A DNA stretch of 64,000 nt, taken from contig NC_057923.1 of assembly GCF_018873765.1 (NCBI RefSeq), forward strand, positions 1,178,001-1,242,000. Direction: 5' to 3'. The notes beneath the pieces were generated by a model. That model did not search any database and was not told where the DNA came from. It saw only the letters and a program-made list of their open reading frames with translations. Below are positions 42,010-55,800 of the stretch, piece after piece. Within the stretch, counting starts at the first letter, position 1; each line of letters begins with the position of its first letter. The DNA is from Telopea speciosissima. Its lineage: Eukaryota; Streptophyta; Magnoliopsida; Proteales; Proteaceae. Both the position numbers and the translations under genes were made by a program.

Positions 42010-42275
42010 CTTGCCCTCGAATCGGGCTCCTTTGCAGCGTAGGGGTGTAGTGGTGCAGCCCTCAAGCTTGACACATAGCTAAGGTGTCAGTCTAACGGTG
42101 GGGATGGATGAGCACCACCCAACTGAAAATCCTTCTTTCCATTGCATGTGCACCCAGCTCAGTGGTGTGCATCCATCCCCACCATTGGAACGACACCTTA
42201 GCCACTTGTCGAGCCCGAGCATTGCAACAGACATCTTCCAACGCACCCCCGCGCTGCAGAGGAGCCAATCCCCCG
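42010..42275. mobile_element. fold-back element, approximately 265 bp hairpin
   Basis: Left arm: gggctcctttgcagcgtagg, then agctaaggtgtcagtctaac and ggtggggatggatgagcacc. Right arm in reverse: ggtgtgcatccatccccacc, then cgacaccttagcc and gcgctgcagaggagccaatc. The arms are imperfect but long. It is a MITE-like fold-back without coding potential; the class is unknown. Confidence 0.65.
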
Positions 42276-43548
42276 TTCTCCCACAGAAACCATTTCTCCT
42301 TGCCTTAAATACCTTTTATTTTTTTCAAATGTCATAAGACATCTATTATGCCACATGGACAAATGATGTGTCCATTGCAACCACTGGATAGAAGAACATA
42401 ATGTCAATTATCAGTCTAATTCAAAAAGGAAGGACAATTGCCACTAGGCCGCTGCGTGACCCTACACTAATGAGAGCACACACAAGAGCTATCTAACATG
42501 GGTGAGTTTTTTCATTTCACCGGGCCAAGGCAGTCATTTTGCCCTTCCTATTTATGGATGCAAGTGCCACACAACCTTCTTTTTCCCTTTAATCAAGTAC
42601 GCCCTTTTGTATTTGTACACAGCTCATGTATGTCCATGTTTGTGCACCAACGGCACTAGCGCTCTCGATAATACTATACACCCTCCCAACTCTTATGCCA
42701 ATGTACCAATACGCTAGATATTATTATGCGTACGTGCACCTCTAGATATTACTTGTGCTCTCCCACCTCTCAGTAGGAACAGATGATACAAACTCAAATA
42801 GCATTTAACAAACAAATGTGTACCACTAAAAAGGTTAAAAAGTAAAATAACAAATTATTTTAACACCTCAACTTCAAGGGGTATCAGTAAGAAAATCCCT
42901 TCTCCAAATTTGCCTACCCCCCCCGCCCCCGCCCCCCCCTCTTTTTCTTACCATGATTATTAGTTACAAGGGTAATTAATCTAGGTCATACATTGGTCTA
43001 TTGGCCAATTCTTGTCAGGGATAAAGGGTCATGGGACACTTCTTTTCTTCCATCACTGCTCTTTTCACCCCCATCTCAGCAGGACACAGAAAGGCTAGAA
43101 CTCATATGTTTGGATTTTGTATTTGAAAAGTGAATCTGATATGGATCTGTCTCCTAATTTGTTAACATCCCGGAATGCAGTTTGTCTCAGTGCCCGATGA
43201 ATGATAATCTTCTTCTCACTTTTCTTCTCTGAAATCTTGTACCTTCAGTTGTATCTGGAATCTGGATTTGCATCAAGATCTCTATGATTTTGCCTCATAC
43301 CTGGATTCTCAGAGAATTCTATTCTCCAACACCCCCCCCTCCAACCTCAGGGGTTTAAAAACACAGAATTGGGTTTCCGCTCGATCCCATTCTCTGGAGC
43401 AATCCCCTGAATCCAAAGGCATTGGTTACAGTATGAGTACAGGTGCTTTCCAATGTTATCTATTAGGCAGCTTAGATTGAGTCCCACAATTTATCAACAG
43501 GCTCAATGGCATCACTGATCATCTGGTATTATCTACTTCTTTGCTCTT

Positions 43549-45771
43549 TCACCAATAGTCCCCACAACTACATGCTCCTCCTTTGAAATGGTGAAACCTG
43601 TGAGTATCTCTCGCAACAATCTCCCTTTGAGTGACTTTAGAAATAAACTTCGTCGCAGTATGACAATCCCCACAAATTCTAAGATTCTTCTTGATTCGAA
43701 TTACAGTCTCGGGGACAGAATTCAAGAGTCCAAACACAATTGCTAACTTCTCACTATGAGAATACAGCAGCGTTTCCTTTGTTTCTTCTTCTACATCATG
43801 CAATACAAAGTTTGTATCTGGTTCATACCCTTCTTGTCTAATCCTCTCCATCAATTTCTCCAACTCTTCATAGATCAAATCCGTTTGTGGATTTGATTGA
43901 TCCCCTGTCACAAACTTATAAGTCTTGTTCTTAACTTCTACAATAGTGTGGCCAGCAATTTTTCTCACCCTTCTATATCTCATTAGACTTCTAATCCGAT
44001 CGGCTTCTTCTCTCTTGCCTGAGGATGTGTAGATGTTGGACAATAAAACATACCTCCCAGAGTTATCAACATCCAATTCAAATAAATATCTAGCAGCCAA
44101 TTCTGCAAGCTCTACATTTGAATGGATTCTGCATGCCCCCAATAGAGAACCCCAGACACCAGAATCAGGCTTTATTGGCATAACCTCAATGAACTCTAGA
44201 GCTTCATTTAATTGCCCAGCTCGACCCAACAGATCAACCATACAAGCATAGTGTTCCGATGTGGGTACAACCCCAAAATCTTTTGTCATTGAATAAAAGC
44301 ATCTCCATCCCTCATCAATCAAGCCTGCATGACTGCAGGCTGACAACACTGAGACAAATGTAACAAGATCTGGTTTCACGGAATCCTTCATCATCTGATG
44401 AAAGAGATGTAGTGCTTCTATTCCTTGTCCATGCATTCCATATCCTGATATCATGATGCTCCAGGAAATTAAGTTCCTTCCCTGAAGTCTATCAAAAATT
44501 CTGCGAGCATAATCCAAACTCCCACATTTCACATAGAGATCGATCAATGCAGTTTCAAGTACTATTTCATGTTTGAAGAAGGATCTCCGAATTACCAAAC
44601 CATGAACAAAACGTGCTTGATGGAGGGATGCCAAATTGGAACAAGCACGAACAACACTAAGTAAGGTAACAGAGTCCGGCCGAGTTCCAAGTAGCACCAT
44701 CTCTTTGAACAGTTCCAGAGCATAAATTGGCAAATCAGCTCTCACGTAAGCTTCGATCATTGAACTCCAAGACAATAGATCCTTGTCGAGGATTACATCG
44801 AAGAATCTCTTAGCAATGTCAATTCTTCCACATTTCGAGTACATTCCGACTACTGCATTTTGGACAGACTGATCCAAATCAAGTCCACAATCTACTATAA
44901 CCTCAAAAATGCCACGAGCATCATCCTCTCGATGCACACTAGGTATCACATTCAAAATCGTGGCTCTATTGGGTCTGATCCCTTCGTCCAACATCCTCGA
45001 AAAGAGGGACAGACCTTCTTCGTAAAACCCGTTTTGTACGTAGGAACCTAACAAGCAGCTCCATGAAACTACATTTCTTGCACGCATTCTGTCGAACAGT
45101 TCCTGTGAAACATGGGGCAGCTCGCATTTACCGTACATGGCAACAAGAGAATTCGTCACAAATACATCAGAATCGTACCCGAACTTCACGATGTCCCCGT
45201 GAAGCGCTTTCCCTGATTCGAGGTCCCGAAGCTGCGCACATGCCTTGAGGGCAAAAGGGAACGTAAAATTGTCGGGTAAAACGCCTAAATCTCTCATATG
45301 ACGGTAGAAAACGACAGAGCTGTGACAAGGGCCATTCTCGGCGAATCCTTGGATCATGATGTTCCAGAGGAAAACGTCGGGGGCTTCACATGCAGAGAAG
45401 AGAGCATAAGAATGAGCCACGTATCCCACGGAGGCGTATCGACAAATGAGATTGGTGAAGAAAAACAAATTAAGGTGGAGGTGAGTTCGAAGCATGGAGG
45501 CATGAACGGAGTTGAGGGCTTTCAGGGTCTCACATTGCTTGATCACAGAGATGCAAGTATCTGATTCAACAGGCCGGCGAGGCTCGCGAGAGAGTGGTAG
45601 GCTTTGGCCATCTACTTCTACAAAGTGAGATCGGTCGAAACTGTCTAGCTTGGTAGTCGATCTTTGCATGCCCATGGAACGATGAAAATATTCAGAGCTT
45701 AACTTTTCCACATTATTGAGATTTAAAAAGCGGCGGAGTACCAAGGAGGTGATCATCGGGATCCAGTTCAC
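43549..45771 (-). CDS. DYW-class pentatricopeptide repeat protein, 740 aa
   Basis: An intronless gene typical of plant PLS-class PPRs, which bind organellar RNA and direct C-to-U editing. The N-terminus is Arg/Ser/Leu-rich with few acidic residues, consistent with a mitochondrial or plastid targeting peptide. From about residue 70, PLS repeats (CVDLL, VVSWS, FVTNSLVAMYGKC, DLYVKCGSLDYARRIFDRL) run to the E and E+ motifs (about 520-620; YVLLSNIYTSSGKREEADRI). The DYW deaminase domain follows: HSEKLA (zinc-binding His and catalytic Glu), CGDCH, and the C-terminal CSCGDYW. All key DYW residues are present, so it could be catalytic. The RNA target cannot be read from this alone. Confidence 0.93.
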   Translation of the reverse strand: MNWIPMITSLVLRRFLNLNNVEKLSSEYFHRSMGMQRSTTKLDSFDRSHFVEVDGQSLPLSREPRRPVESDTCISVIKQCETLKALNSVHASMLRTHLHLNLFFFTNLICRYASVGYVAHSYALFSACEAPDVFLWNIMIQGFAENGPCHSSVVFYRHMRDLGVLPDNFTFPFALKACAQLRDLESGKALHGDIVKFGYDSDVFVTNSLVAMYGKCELPHVSQELFDRMRARNVVSWSCLLGSYVQNGFYEEGLSLFSRMLDEGIRPNRATILNVIPSVHREDDARGIFEVIVDCGLDLDQSVQNAVVGMYSKCGRIDIAKRFFDVILDKDLLSWSSMIEAYVRADLPIYALELFKEMVLLGTRPDSVTLLSVVRACSNLASLHQARFVHGLVIRRSFFKHEIVLETALIDLYVKCGSLDYARRIFDRLQGRNLISWSIMISGYGMHGQGIEALHLFHQMMKDSVKPDLVTFVSVLSACSHAGLIDEGWRCFYSMTKDFGVVPTSEHYACMVDLLGRAGQLNEALEFIEVMPIKPDSGVWGSLLGACRIHSNVELAELAARYLFELDVDNSGRYVLLSNIYTSSGKREEADRIRSLMRYRRVRKIAGHTIVEVKNKTYKFVTGDQSNPQTDLIYEELEKLMERIRQEGYEPDTNFVLHDVEEETKETLLYSHSEKLAIVFGLLNSVPETVIRIKKNLRICGDCHTATKFISKVTQREIVARDTHRFHHFKGGACSCGDYW

Positions 45772-48700
45772 AAGAGAATTATTACTATAAAGAGGTCTGA
45801 ACTTGAACTTTTTTTTGAAACACTTGATAGTCTATTCCAGTGGCCGTACCACTCCACTCTACTCTAGAGTTTGTGACTTTTGAATGAGACCGTCTTATTT
45901 GTCTTACCGAATAAGCTGCCCCTGAGCACCCCACATCCCATTCACATTGCATTTACCCAAAAGGCCAAAACACGGCGGGAGACTAAGCTAGTCAGCTACA
46001 TCACTGAACCTCTTTTAAGCAACTTTTTAAAATGCAGAATCGGACAGTGACGATTGGATTGGAATCAGTCGAAATCGGCCTTCAAGAACCATGCTGCTTT
46101 TAAGTCTTCTGACCCATTTGATCGTTTCCTTTTGCTTCCCCCCATCCCCCCATTTCTCTTCTTTTTTGGTAAAAAAAGGCTAAATTTATTGATGTAAATG
46201 CCCGGACTCAGGTTTGATCGGATCCTCAATTCCTCACAAATGAAAGCATGGATTTGGGGGGATCACATGATCGCTGTTGTAAATAGGGATCAGCCGTATC
46301 GGCAACTGAATTAACTTGTTAGATCAGCAATATTCAATCTTAATAAGTTCACTGATGTATGTAAAGTTGGAATCGACCGTTTGTTTACTCAGGTTTTTTA
46401 AGTTAATGAAGTACGATTTCATGTTTCTTGAGTTTGAGTTTGAGTTTGAGTTTTCCCTCAAATCAATCCTCTCCAACTAAATAAACCTCCAAGATAACAA
46501 GTGTTTTATGATCTCAAGCACCCTTTTACGAATTAAAGAGACCGCGCCTCTTCCATTGGGTTTTAAAAATAACTTCTTCAAAGATCTAAAGAATACCTAC
46601 TTCGTTTCTCACCCAACAGTCAGTTTTCGGAGAATTAGGCTTTACTAACTAAGAGCTCAAAGACACTAAAGAGCTGCCTAAAAGGTTTCTTAGGCGAGGA
46701 GGAGTATCGGAGTTCAAGTGCCCAAGAGCGCCAAAGAGGTGTAAATCTTCTCCATCCTTTTTCATTACAAAAAATAATATGATTTTTCCATTTTTCCTGA
46801 TTTTTTGAAACATACATTCTTACTTGGATTGGCTGATACGGCCGATGCAGTTCCTAGTTGTATTGGAACAATAGAGGATCAGTATCCGCTCCCGATAATA
46901 GAGGGATTTTCTTTCCTCCTAAGAGAGTAAATAAATCCCCATTCGTATCCTGTCTAAAATCTTAATTCACCAACCACATAATGCGCCTGTCAAAAGATCC
47001 TTATGCCAAGAGTTCACCATTTTTCGATCCATACATAAATAAATAAATCAAATAAGGGTAACTAAACATCGTCATTAAAGATCAAATGGACCGGGACATC
47101 TACAAGATCCTTGGGACAGCCATCTAGACGACCTCAGGACCCCCCCCCCCAAGTGGATTGCAACTCATGGAATAAAATGTTTCTTACAAAGGGCTGTGAA
47201 ATAGGGGATATCAAGTGCAATGCAATTGGGGGTCCGCTGGATGCTGAACATGGATTAAGAAGACATAAAAAAATACATCGATCATTCCTTCATATCATTC
47301 AGGAATTATTGATGCCTGTGCATATATATCAAAGACAAATATATATATATATATACACACACACACACGTAAATGTGCGTCGACTGTGTGCACACGCGCA
47401 CTTATGTGTGTCCTATTCATCATATTTATTCTGCACCGCTCTCCCCATCCCTTTTCAAACAAGGCTCACATTATATATTCAGATGCGTATAGAATTGCAG
47501 CAGAGAAAGGATGACTATGGATCGAGCCTGCAATTCAATCGATTGATATATGCCCAGGGACCATTAGGTGTAACATGCTGACTCCAGCTAACCATGAATG
47601 AAGGAAAAACAAATAAATAGTTTAAGAAAAAAGTGGACAACGCTTTTGGGCTCAATCACGACATTCTTTGAACGAGAAGAACTTTACCTCGATCAAGAGT
47701 TATGTACGACTGCTTACAACATTTAAGCTTAAGAGCAGTTTGGAGGGTATAAGGCTGCCTGAATGTCATAAGCCACCTGTGATTGGTCTTCATTTCTGTC
47801 CCAACACCATACCATCTAAATAATCATATGGACAGCTAACGAACCTAGCAAGCAAATGCAGGAAGAGAAAATTCATCGAGAGAAAGGGAAGGGGAGGTAG
47901 GGAAGAATAGAGAAAAGGGATAGTTTACCTCGCCAGCTGCACAGTTTGATCTAAGGTATCCTTTGAGCAACAGCTTCCTCCATACCTTTCTTCCAGTAAA
48001 CTCTACCTTCTCTTTTTGTGTAGAAGAGCACAAACAAAGGGACTATAAGTAGCATTCAGAATCCAAACCTGCTATGGTTTTTGGAGAATCAAATAAAGTT
48101 GGGAATAAACGAGTTTGAGAAGTTATTACTTATTCTTCTACATCCAGGTTTAAATATTTTTGCTTATTGGGAGTTTGACATGAGCAGCAGAAAGAATATC
48201 CAACCTTAAATATCCAGAAGCATTTTCATTAGACTTCCAGATAATCAAATGCAAATTGACATAATACAATTTCTTATGTCATGGTTGTTGCTCCCATGTG
48301 ACGCACATCATTGAGAAGGACCCACCTGCACCTCTCCTAGTTCAGATTTCGGGCTGAACAGATGATCCTGTTGTGTGATAAATACTTTTACAATTAAAAA
48401 ATATAAAGGGAAAACTCCCAGATTTTTTTCTTTTCTTTTCTTTTTTTTTTTTTTATAGAATTCTTAGGATAACATCCATCTGATCTTGAGATGACAAGAT
48501 CTCCAAGATTGAGGGCTCAATTGGATGGTCTTTCTCCCTACATGTGCTGATGTGCATAAGAGAAAATACAAAGAGTTCCAATGACCTAATCATTTGCTAC
48601 CTATAGCATACAAAGGATTGCAGGAAATATTGATCTTCACATTAAGGCCAGAGGCCTAAAGAAGTTGTCCCTGGCTACAGCACATCTGCCAACATACAGG

Positions 48701-49896
48701 GATTTGTGCGTACTCAATGGGTCCTACCAAAGAGAAAGGCTCCTTGTAAACTCATGTTATGCTGTGTTTCTTACAAGTAATCAGTGCATCAGCATGAATC
48801 AAAATGGTTCAAGTATACCTTTTACATCTACCCAAATTGATTCAGGTTCCAGTTTTCCCACCATAAAGAAGCCAAAAAATGTTTCCAGGAAGTGCAAAAG
48901 CTCGCTATCCATTGACCTGAAAATGTATTAGCTCCAATAGAAAATGAAGGAACAGTAGTCCCAAAAACAAACTTACTAGATTTGAGTGAGCATCTCCCGC
49001 ACCAAGAGCTGAATGCTGAATTGCATTGTTCTTTCTCACAGGTGAAAAACAAAAAGCAAAATCTGTGCAGCCCAAGAGGGAAAAAGTACAATAAAGCAGG
49101 GGGGAAAGGGCACTTCAGCATATACACAACTTTGGACATGTTTCATGAATCACCCCTTGCTACAGGGCTCCTCCATATCACCAGCCAATCAAAGAATTTA
49201 AAAATTGAGGCATTCAAAACAGGAACTTCTTCATGGTTCTCTCTAATAAAAAGGGACTACCAAGAATGGTGTATCCTTATTCAAAATCCACTATGATCAT
49301 TCTTGGAGATACCTTTAATATTGGATAGTATAATCCTTGGATCCTCAAGTACAGATAAAGCTTCAGCTCATTTACGGTTCCCATCTCTATCTAGTAATGT
49401 CCTGAAAGTGTCTGGTATGATGTTCAAATCCAAGAAGCATTCACATCCAGTTATCGGAGTATGTTTGTAAAAATAACCATTTCCTGATGAGTGGACCATT
49501 AAACAAAAACATTGCTGTTCCACGACAAGATGTAAATTGAATTAGAAGTTTTGCAAAAGTATTTGCTTTTTTTTTAAGACTCAACTGAACTCATTAAACC
49601 AAATAAATTGTTTTTGTTTTCCATTTGCCAATTTTTTTTTTTTTAAAAAATGGATTTTGGATCAAACAAACAATAATGGAATGTAAGGTAGTAATGGGAT
49701 CCCAGAAATAGAAACAACTTCAAAGTTCAAAGAGTATGATATCAAGAATTTTATCAATTACACCTCAAGGCTCCAAAAATGAGGGAGCAAAAAAAAAAGT
49801 CAAAGGAGAGAGAAAGAAACCATTTTCTATATACAAGAATGTAAGCAATTAAAAAAAATGAATGTCCCCGATGAACATTAAGAAGTATTGCTACCT
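45772..49896. other. intergenic between the PPR and NIPA8 genes
   Basis: AATCGG-type repeat traces lie near 46030-46090 and 46260-46380; a GAGTTT run at 46430-46455; adjoining (TA)n and (CA)n runs at about 47339-47369. 48900-49896 probably includes the NIPA8 3'UTR. The minus-strand frame at 47845-48033 is short and matches nothing. Confidence 0.4.
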
Positions 49897-52800
49897 CTAC
49901 CCATGGCTCTGTGAGATAATAGAACTCGTCTCCAGCAATTCCATGTCCTCCTCATCCATTGAAATCTTACTCCAACCACCACTTTTTGAGAAGAAAAGCT
50001 TAGACCGTTCAATACCAGTTCCTCTAAATCCCGTCATCCTTGAGGACACCATGGGCATTACAAGAACCGAAGATGCATTCATTGAATCATCTCCTAGGCC
50101 TAATGAAAGTGTACAAGCAGTCTGGATGCCAATTTTGAAAAGTCAATATTTATACATCTTAAACATATATTTTTAATGTAAGATTTTCATTCCAGCTTGC
50201 AGTACCTTTGCCTTTGTTACTATTGTTCTAGCTTTTGTCAAAATTGCTTCCCCAAATGAATCCAAGCCGTTATGTTCTACCTCCTCAGATGGTAATTTGA
50301 GCAGCCTGTGGTGGTAAAAAAAAACATAGGAACTTATGGAAAGCTCATATGAAAATATCTGAATCTGAGCCCAAAAACGGGGGGAGGGGGGAAATGTGCC
50401 CTATTACAAGGAGAAAAATTAAAGACCTGAGATTCTAAAATAACTAAAACATTCTATACTCTTGTCTGAATAAACTGACAAAAGTCTCTCATGTTAAGAT
50501 ATACATCTGGCAAGATTTCAAGTTCATAATTTCCTCATAGGATAATTTTTCTAAAAATAAGTTATTTATAAACTTCAAGTTTCAATCTAAAAAGATAGTT
50601 ATGTTTCTCTTCCTAATGCCCCAATTTTTCCTCCATAAGATAGTTTAATATCACAAAAGCCTCCTGCTAGAAATTTCAAAGCAACGATCAGATCAGTAAT
50701 GTTTGCAAGAAATGAAGGATTGCACCTGTCCGTATCAGGGGTAAGGCTTGCAGATGTGGAAGAACCCAAAAAAGAAGAATCCTTGGCTTCGACAACTGAT
50801 GTGGAAAAGATCAGGATTAGTTTACCAGTGGTACAATCTTAAACTTAAGCCAGAAACTGGGAAGCTTACTGGAAATACCTTTTGACTCATCAGGCGCCAG
50901 CAAAGAAATGCCTATGAACACAGACATCATTCCCAGGATAAACATTGTTGTCCTTAATGCATCAAAAACCTGTTTATAGATCTAGTAATAAGCCTGAGAT
51001 GTAAGACTAATGATCCAGCCTAACAGAGTAAAGAACTGATGTAAGCATTACTGTAGGATGACCTGATATTCCTGGAAATACACAAATCCTGTACAAATGG
51101 AGAAGAAGGTCCAAGCTATTTGAAACATGGGGACAATCAGGATTGCATCAAAGATTGACAATCCTTCATTCAACCTTGCCATCTGTTGAAATAGGAAACG
51201 AAATTCAGAAAGCATGAGAAACCAGCATTTTCAGTGTAGTTGTTGCAAAAAGAAGCATATCTGATACATGCATGTATCATTACCCAAAAACCAGATGTAC
51301 TAAGAAACAAAAGCAGCATGGAGTATGTGAACCAGCTATGCAACTGATAAACATTGGACATTGCCAATCTGAGAAGGTTGGACCTGGAAAAGAAAATGCA
51401 AGAAGATGCATCTCAGAAACAAAAAGAAGTCAACAAATTACATGATCATGCATCAGATAAATGAAACTGAAGTAGCCTACTCACAGGGATTTTGCAAACA
51501 ACACCGAGCATGATCCTACAGCACCAGAAACTACAGCATAGGAAAAGGGCAGCAACATATGCCAATAATGGCTCAAGTCAAGTCCAGAAACGGCAAGCAG
51601 AAGTTCTCCTCGCCTGCATTTTTCATCTATTGATCATTACGAAAAATCATGTATTGGTTGTCAATGCCTGATTTAATCATTAGTAAAGCCCAAAAAAAAA
51701 AGAACTCAAGCAGGACATGCACACCAATCGGCTCTTTAAAAGTGGCATATTGCCAAGCTGATTTAGCATACTTACAAATGGTGGGGAAGAGAGGGGAGAG
51801 GGAACTCACCTGTAAATGAAATGATGCACGGCAACCACCAATATCAAAAACAGGCAATAAAGAAGGAATATTACATTGCTAAACTTCCCTGCCAACTGCT
51901 CTGGAGTGTAAACTGCCAAAATATTATAATAATGAGATTGAGAGAAATAATTTCTTTGACCATTGAGGAAACCAACAAGAGGCCATACATTCACCACCCA
52001 AATATAAATGATACCCCACAAAGCACATTTGTCACACATGCTTAGGACCCAATCATGAGTTTATGAGAGAACATTGCCACACCAAATTAACCAGTTAAGG
52101 GATTAGAACCACAAAACTTTATGAGCTTTTTTTTCTGGCAAGGGAACAGATTTTGGCAAATGGGATAAAGCAAAAAAGTATGGATCAGAGGGTCATGCTT
52201 ATAAAATCAAATTAATCTTGTGCAATATATCCATCCAAGAGAACCACAGAATGGTTGGTCCAAACCATCCATGAGTACCCCACATACTAGTAGAGTGTTG
52301 GTAGACCATCCTTGGACATCTGCACTAGCTGAAACTTTACCAGTTCTTCATTTATCAGGCTCCATTTTCCTCCAATATGTTTATAATAAAAGTGTTTTGT
52401 CACTTTGTCCAGGGGGCAAAGTCCCCTTGGATGGCCAAGCTTCTCCCAACACACCAGATTTCTTTCGCATGGAATTTCTGTTGGTGCTTAAGTTTCATGG
52501 ATTGGTTGTCCAGATCATCATCAATTAGTCTGGTAAGTCCATCCCGGTCTAAACTTTCCACATGGAGATATAAAGCTCCAAAAGGGGGTTTAAAAATTCA
52601 ACTTTAGCAGTTCTCTTTCAAATGGTTGAAAACACAAGGAAAAAAATATGATGCAATGTGGCCATAAGGTTGAGATAGGATCCCAAATTTAACATGTGGC
52701 TAATCTAGAGGGTGTAAAAGTCATCTCCATGACCTCATGTGGGACAGAAGTGGTGGACTGTCATGAGAAGGCTTCCATGACAGGTCATGAAGTTAGACTT

Positions 52801-55800
52801 TTCACCGTTAATAATAATAATATGACATTTTTGAAGTATCAAGTTAATTAATGCTAAGACGTATCCATCAGAAGGCGAGGGGGGAAAAATTGGCAGCAAT
52901 GATGTGATCTGCTTTTCATCCCTAGGCAAACCATGGGACTAACACCGATTAGTCATAGACGGTGAGTGTGAGTTAAATACCAGGTGACTGATGGTTGCCA
53001 AAAGCAACAAGAAAGACATTTCCAACAACAATAAAAGCTGTGGCAACAAGCACCCTGAAAAGAGAAACATTTGTGATAATTGAGTTTGAAAAAGAAATCG
53101 AAAACGTCATAATTCAGAAAATAACACGTATTAGCTTCCGTTTTTTAACCCACCTCACAGTCACCAACTTGTTCAAAACAAAGTATGCGAAGGCAATATT
53201 TGATATGAACTGAATAGATCCAAGGGCTGCAAGAAGTGACTGTTGAAGAAAGAAAGTAAAAAGATTAGAAATAAAATCTTCAAAAAGGACAAATGCCAGG
53301 GCTGCTGGTTTTCAGGATTTTGCCCATACAATTGTGTCCAAGTTGAATTATTACATTAAGCTGCCACTTTTATGAATCTTGAAAAAAAAAACTAAAATAA
53401 TCTCTACAAAGGAGATGTTCAAATTAACCTCACCCAAGTTTTTTAAATTAATTTAATAAAAAAAAAATGCCACTTCACAGACTGGTCAAGATAAGCTTCC
53501 CTTGACGATCCACAAAATTTTTCCACGTGGCAGAATGATTTGGATAGACCACTCATCAAGTTTCAGACTCAAATTCAACCATTTACTCCCGAGTGTATTT
53601 GCATCCATCTCCAAGTATTTCTTGCACACCAATGGTACTCTAACCACTACTGTGCACTCTCCCATAATCCTGGATTTTCAGAGCTCTATTTTGACACTAG
53701 GCAGATTTCATCTTACATGCTGACAAATTACTGGGCCAACTAGATATACTTTGCCCTTAAAAAACTGTTTAAGATTTTTATTTTTTTTGACAATAATAAA
53801 TGGGAGAGGGTTCTTGCTTGGAGAACGCACAAATCAGAGGGGCACACACCATGGTTTGTTAATAGGGGGCAGAGAGGAGAGAAAGAAGGAAGAGAGAGTG
53901 AGCGCTAGCATAGCCTCCGACGTCAGCTCAAAAACCTTTTTCCATGATAAATATAATTTTCTGCTTATAGAATCTTTATCTATATTGGCACCATCAATGC
54001 AGATCCATTGATGGATCTCAATGGATCTGCAAGTGATGAGCATAAGAGAGAAATGAATAAAGAAGAAAGAGAAGAGATAGGGGATTCTAGGATTGTGAAC
54101 AATATCCGTGAATGGTAATTTGGAGAAAAGAGAGAGAGAAAGAGGCAAAAACCTCAATTTTCAAAAGAATTAAATATTTTCATTAATCAAACCGTGGGGG
54201 CCTGTCTAGTCGTTACTTTATTTATAAAACTGTAAAAAAAAAAAAAATCAAAGACTGACTTCAACTCTTTGTTACGTGTTTGAGAGTAACATAGGAGTAG
54301 GAGTTCTAAATTCTAATGTGCGTGGAATAGTAGTTCGGGAAATATGAGGTGTAAGGTAGTTATGGTTAGAGGTTGTCAATAAATGGAGTTATGTTAGTGT
54401 AGGTGGAGGAAGTGCCATGTAAAGGTAGTGGGTGTTGTTTTTATTATTAGAGTCGTTATTTCAACCGCTTTGTAACTCTTTAAATTAGCAGCTTTCGAAT
54501 GAAGTGATAGACTTTGGAATTCCTAAAATATCTCTGAAGTAATGAGGTAGGCTTCCTCACCCAAAGCCAAGACGTCCGACTTCGTCCGTAAGCCAAACCC
54601 CTATCCTATTCTCTCTCTCTCTCTCTCTCTCTCCCTCTTTTCTCTCTTTTTTCTTTTTTTTTTTCTCTTTAGGTTATCCTTACACGTAACAAATGGTATC
54701 AGAGCCAAGCACGACGGAGGAAATCAACTGTCTCGGGTCTATATGGGAATATCCTCCTTTGTTTAACAGGAATAACAGCTTAAAACAAGGGTGAATGGAA
54801 GAGATTTGTTTAGACCGTCCCGGGTCCGTACGAGATTTTCATTAGGTTTTTCATTTGTTCGTGACACGTTACATCTCAAAACTCAAACTTCAAGCATTGT
54901 TGGGCCGACGAGGTCATGGGCGTAACATCCAATTTATATCCATTGGCCATCGGTAGAAGCATCTTGGGAATTAACCCAACATGATTTGGGATCTTAGTGG
55001 GAATTATTTAAATTTTTTTTTGTGCACTCTTTCGTTTCCTACAATTGGTCTTAGGACAAGACCAAATTTTAAGGGGGGTAGAATGTTACGTGTTTGAGAG
55101 TAACGAAGGAGTAGGAATTCTAATGTGAGTGGAATAGTAGTTCGGGTAATATGAGGTGTAACGTAGTTATAGTTAGAGGTTGTAACTAAATGGAGTTATG
55201 TTAGTGTACGTGGAAGTAGTGCCATGTAAAGGTAGTGGGTGTAGTTTTTTATAATCGGAGTCGTTATTTCCAAGGTTCGAAAACTCGGGTCTCTGTGCCA
55301 ACTCGGACCCTTGAAAAACCGAGTCGAGTCGAGATCTTGCTGAGTTAGTGCACTTTTTTTTTCCCCCCGACTCGAAGCCTCATCTTGGTGGGTTTTAGAC
55401 CTAGTTTGGGCCTGAAACTTGGTATTCAGCCTATTTTAGGCCATTTAAACACAATGGCACTATCAGATTTTGCAAAAACAAAGTCCAAATAGGAGTTTCA
55501 CTTAATGGGAAAGCAGGACAAACACTTACTTATGCTAGAAACCAGGACAGACACAAGACAAACACACTTATTTATGCCTATTTCATTTACTTAAGATATT
55601 ATTCATAAATAAGCAAATACCCCCCTATTTGAATCCAATAAAAATAGTTAAAAAATCAAATTCCAAAAGGAAAAAAAGTCAATCCCCCAGTTCAAGAACA
55701 AAAACTGGATTTTCGGCGGTAGGTGCAATTTTCAACTTTCTAATGCTGGGGTTTTGCTCAAATCTAAAAATTCCATAAATCTTAATATGGTAAAACAATG

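Larger units (their letters stand above)
40526..43548. other. intergenic between the C2 and PPR genes
   Basis: The first 150-500 bp are the C2 gene's leader and promoter. Other contents: a CCATAG hexamer repeat (41155-41189), three aaacctaccag units (41309-41385), a large hairpin element (about 42010-42275) and long C/G homopolymers. No coding gene is seen. Confidence 0.45.

Noticed and set aside
43268-43480. 70-aa plus frame just beyond the PPR gene's stop
   Set aside because: Short and without similarity; more likely PPR 3'UTR on the opposite strand.
47111-47581. 156-aa plus frame containing a YIYIYTHTHV stretch
   Set aside because: Built on a (TA)n(CA)n microsatellite and non-conserved sequence; no family resemblance.
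48982-49296. 104-aa plus frame near the NIPA8 3' end
   Set aside because: No recognisable motif; lies in the probable NIPA8 3'UTR or intergenic region, on the opposite strand.
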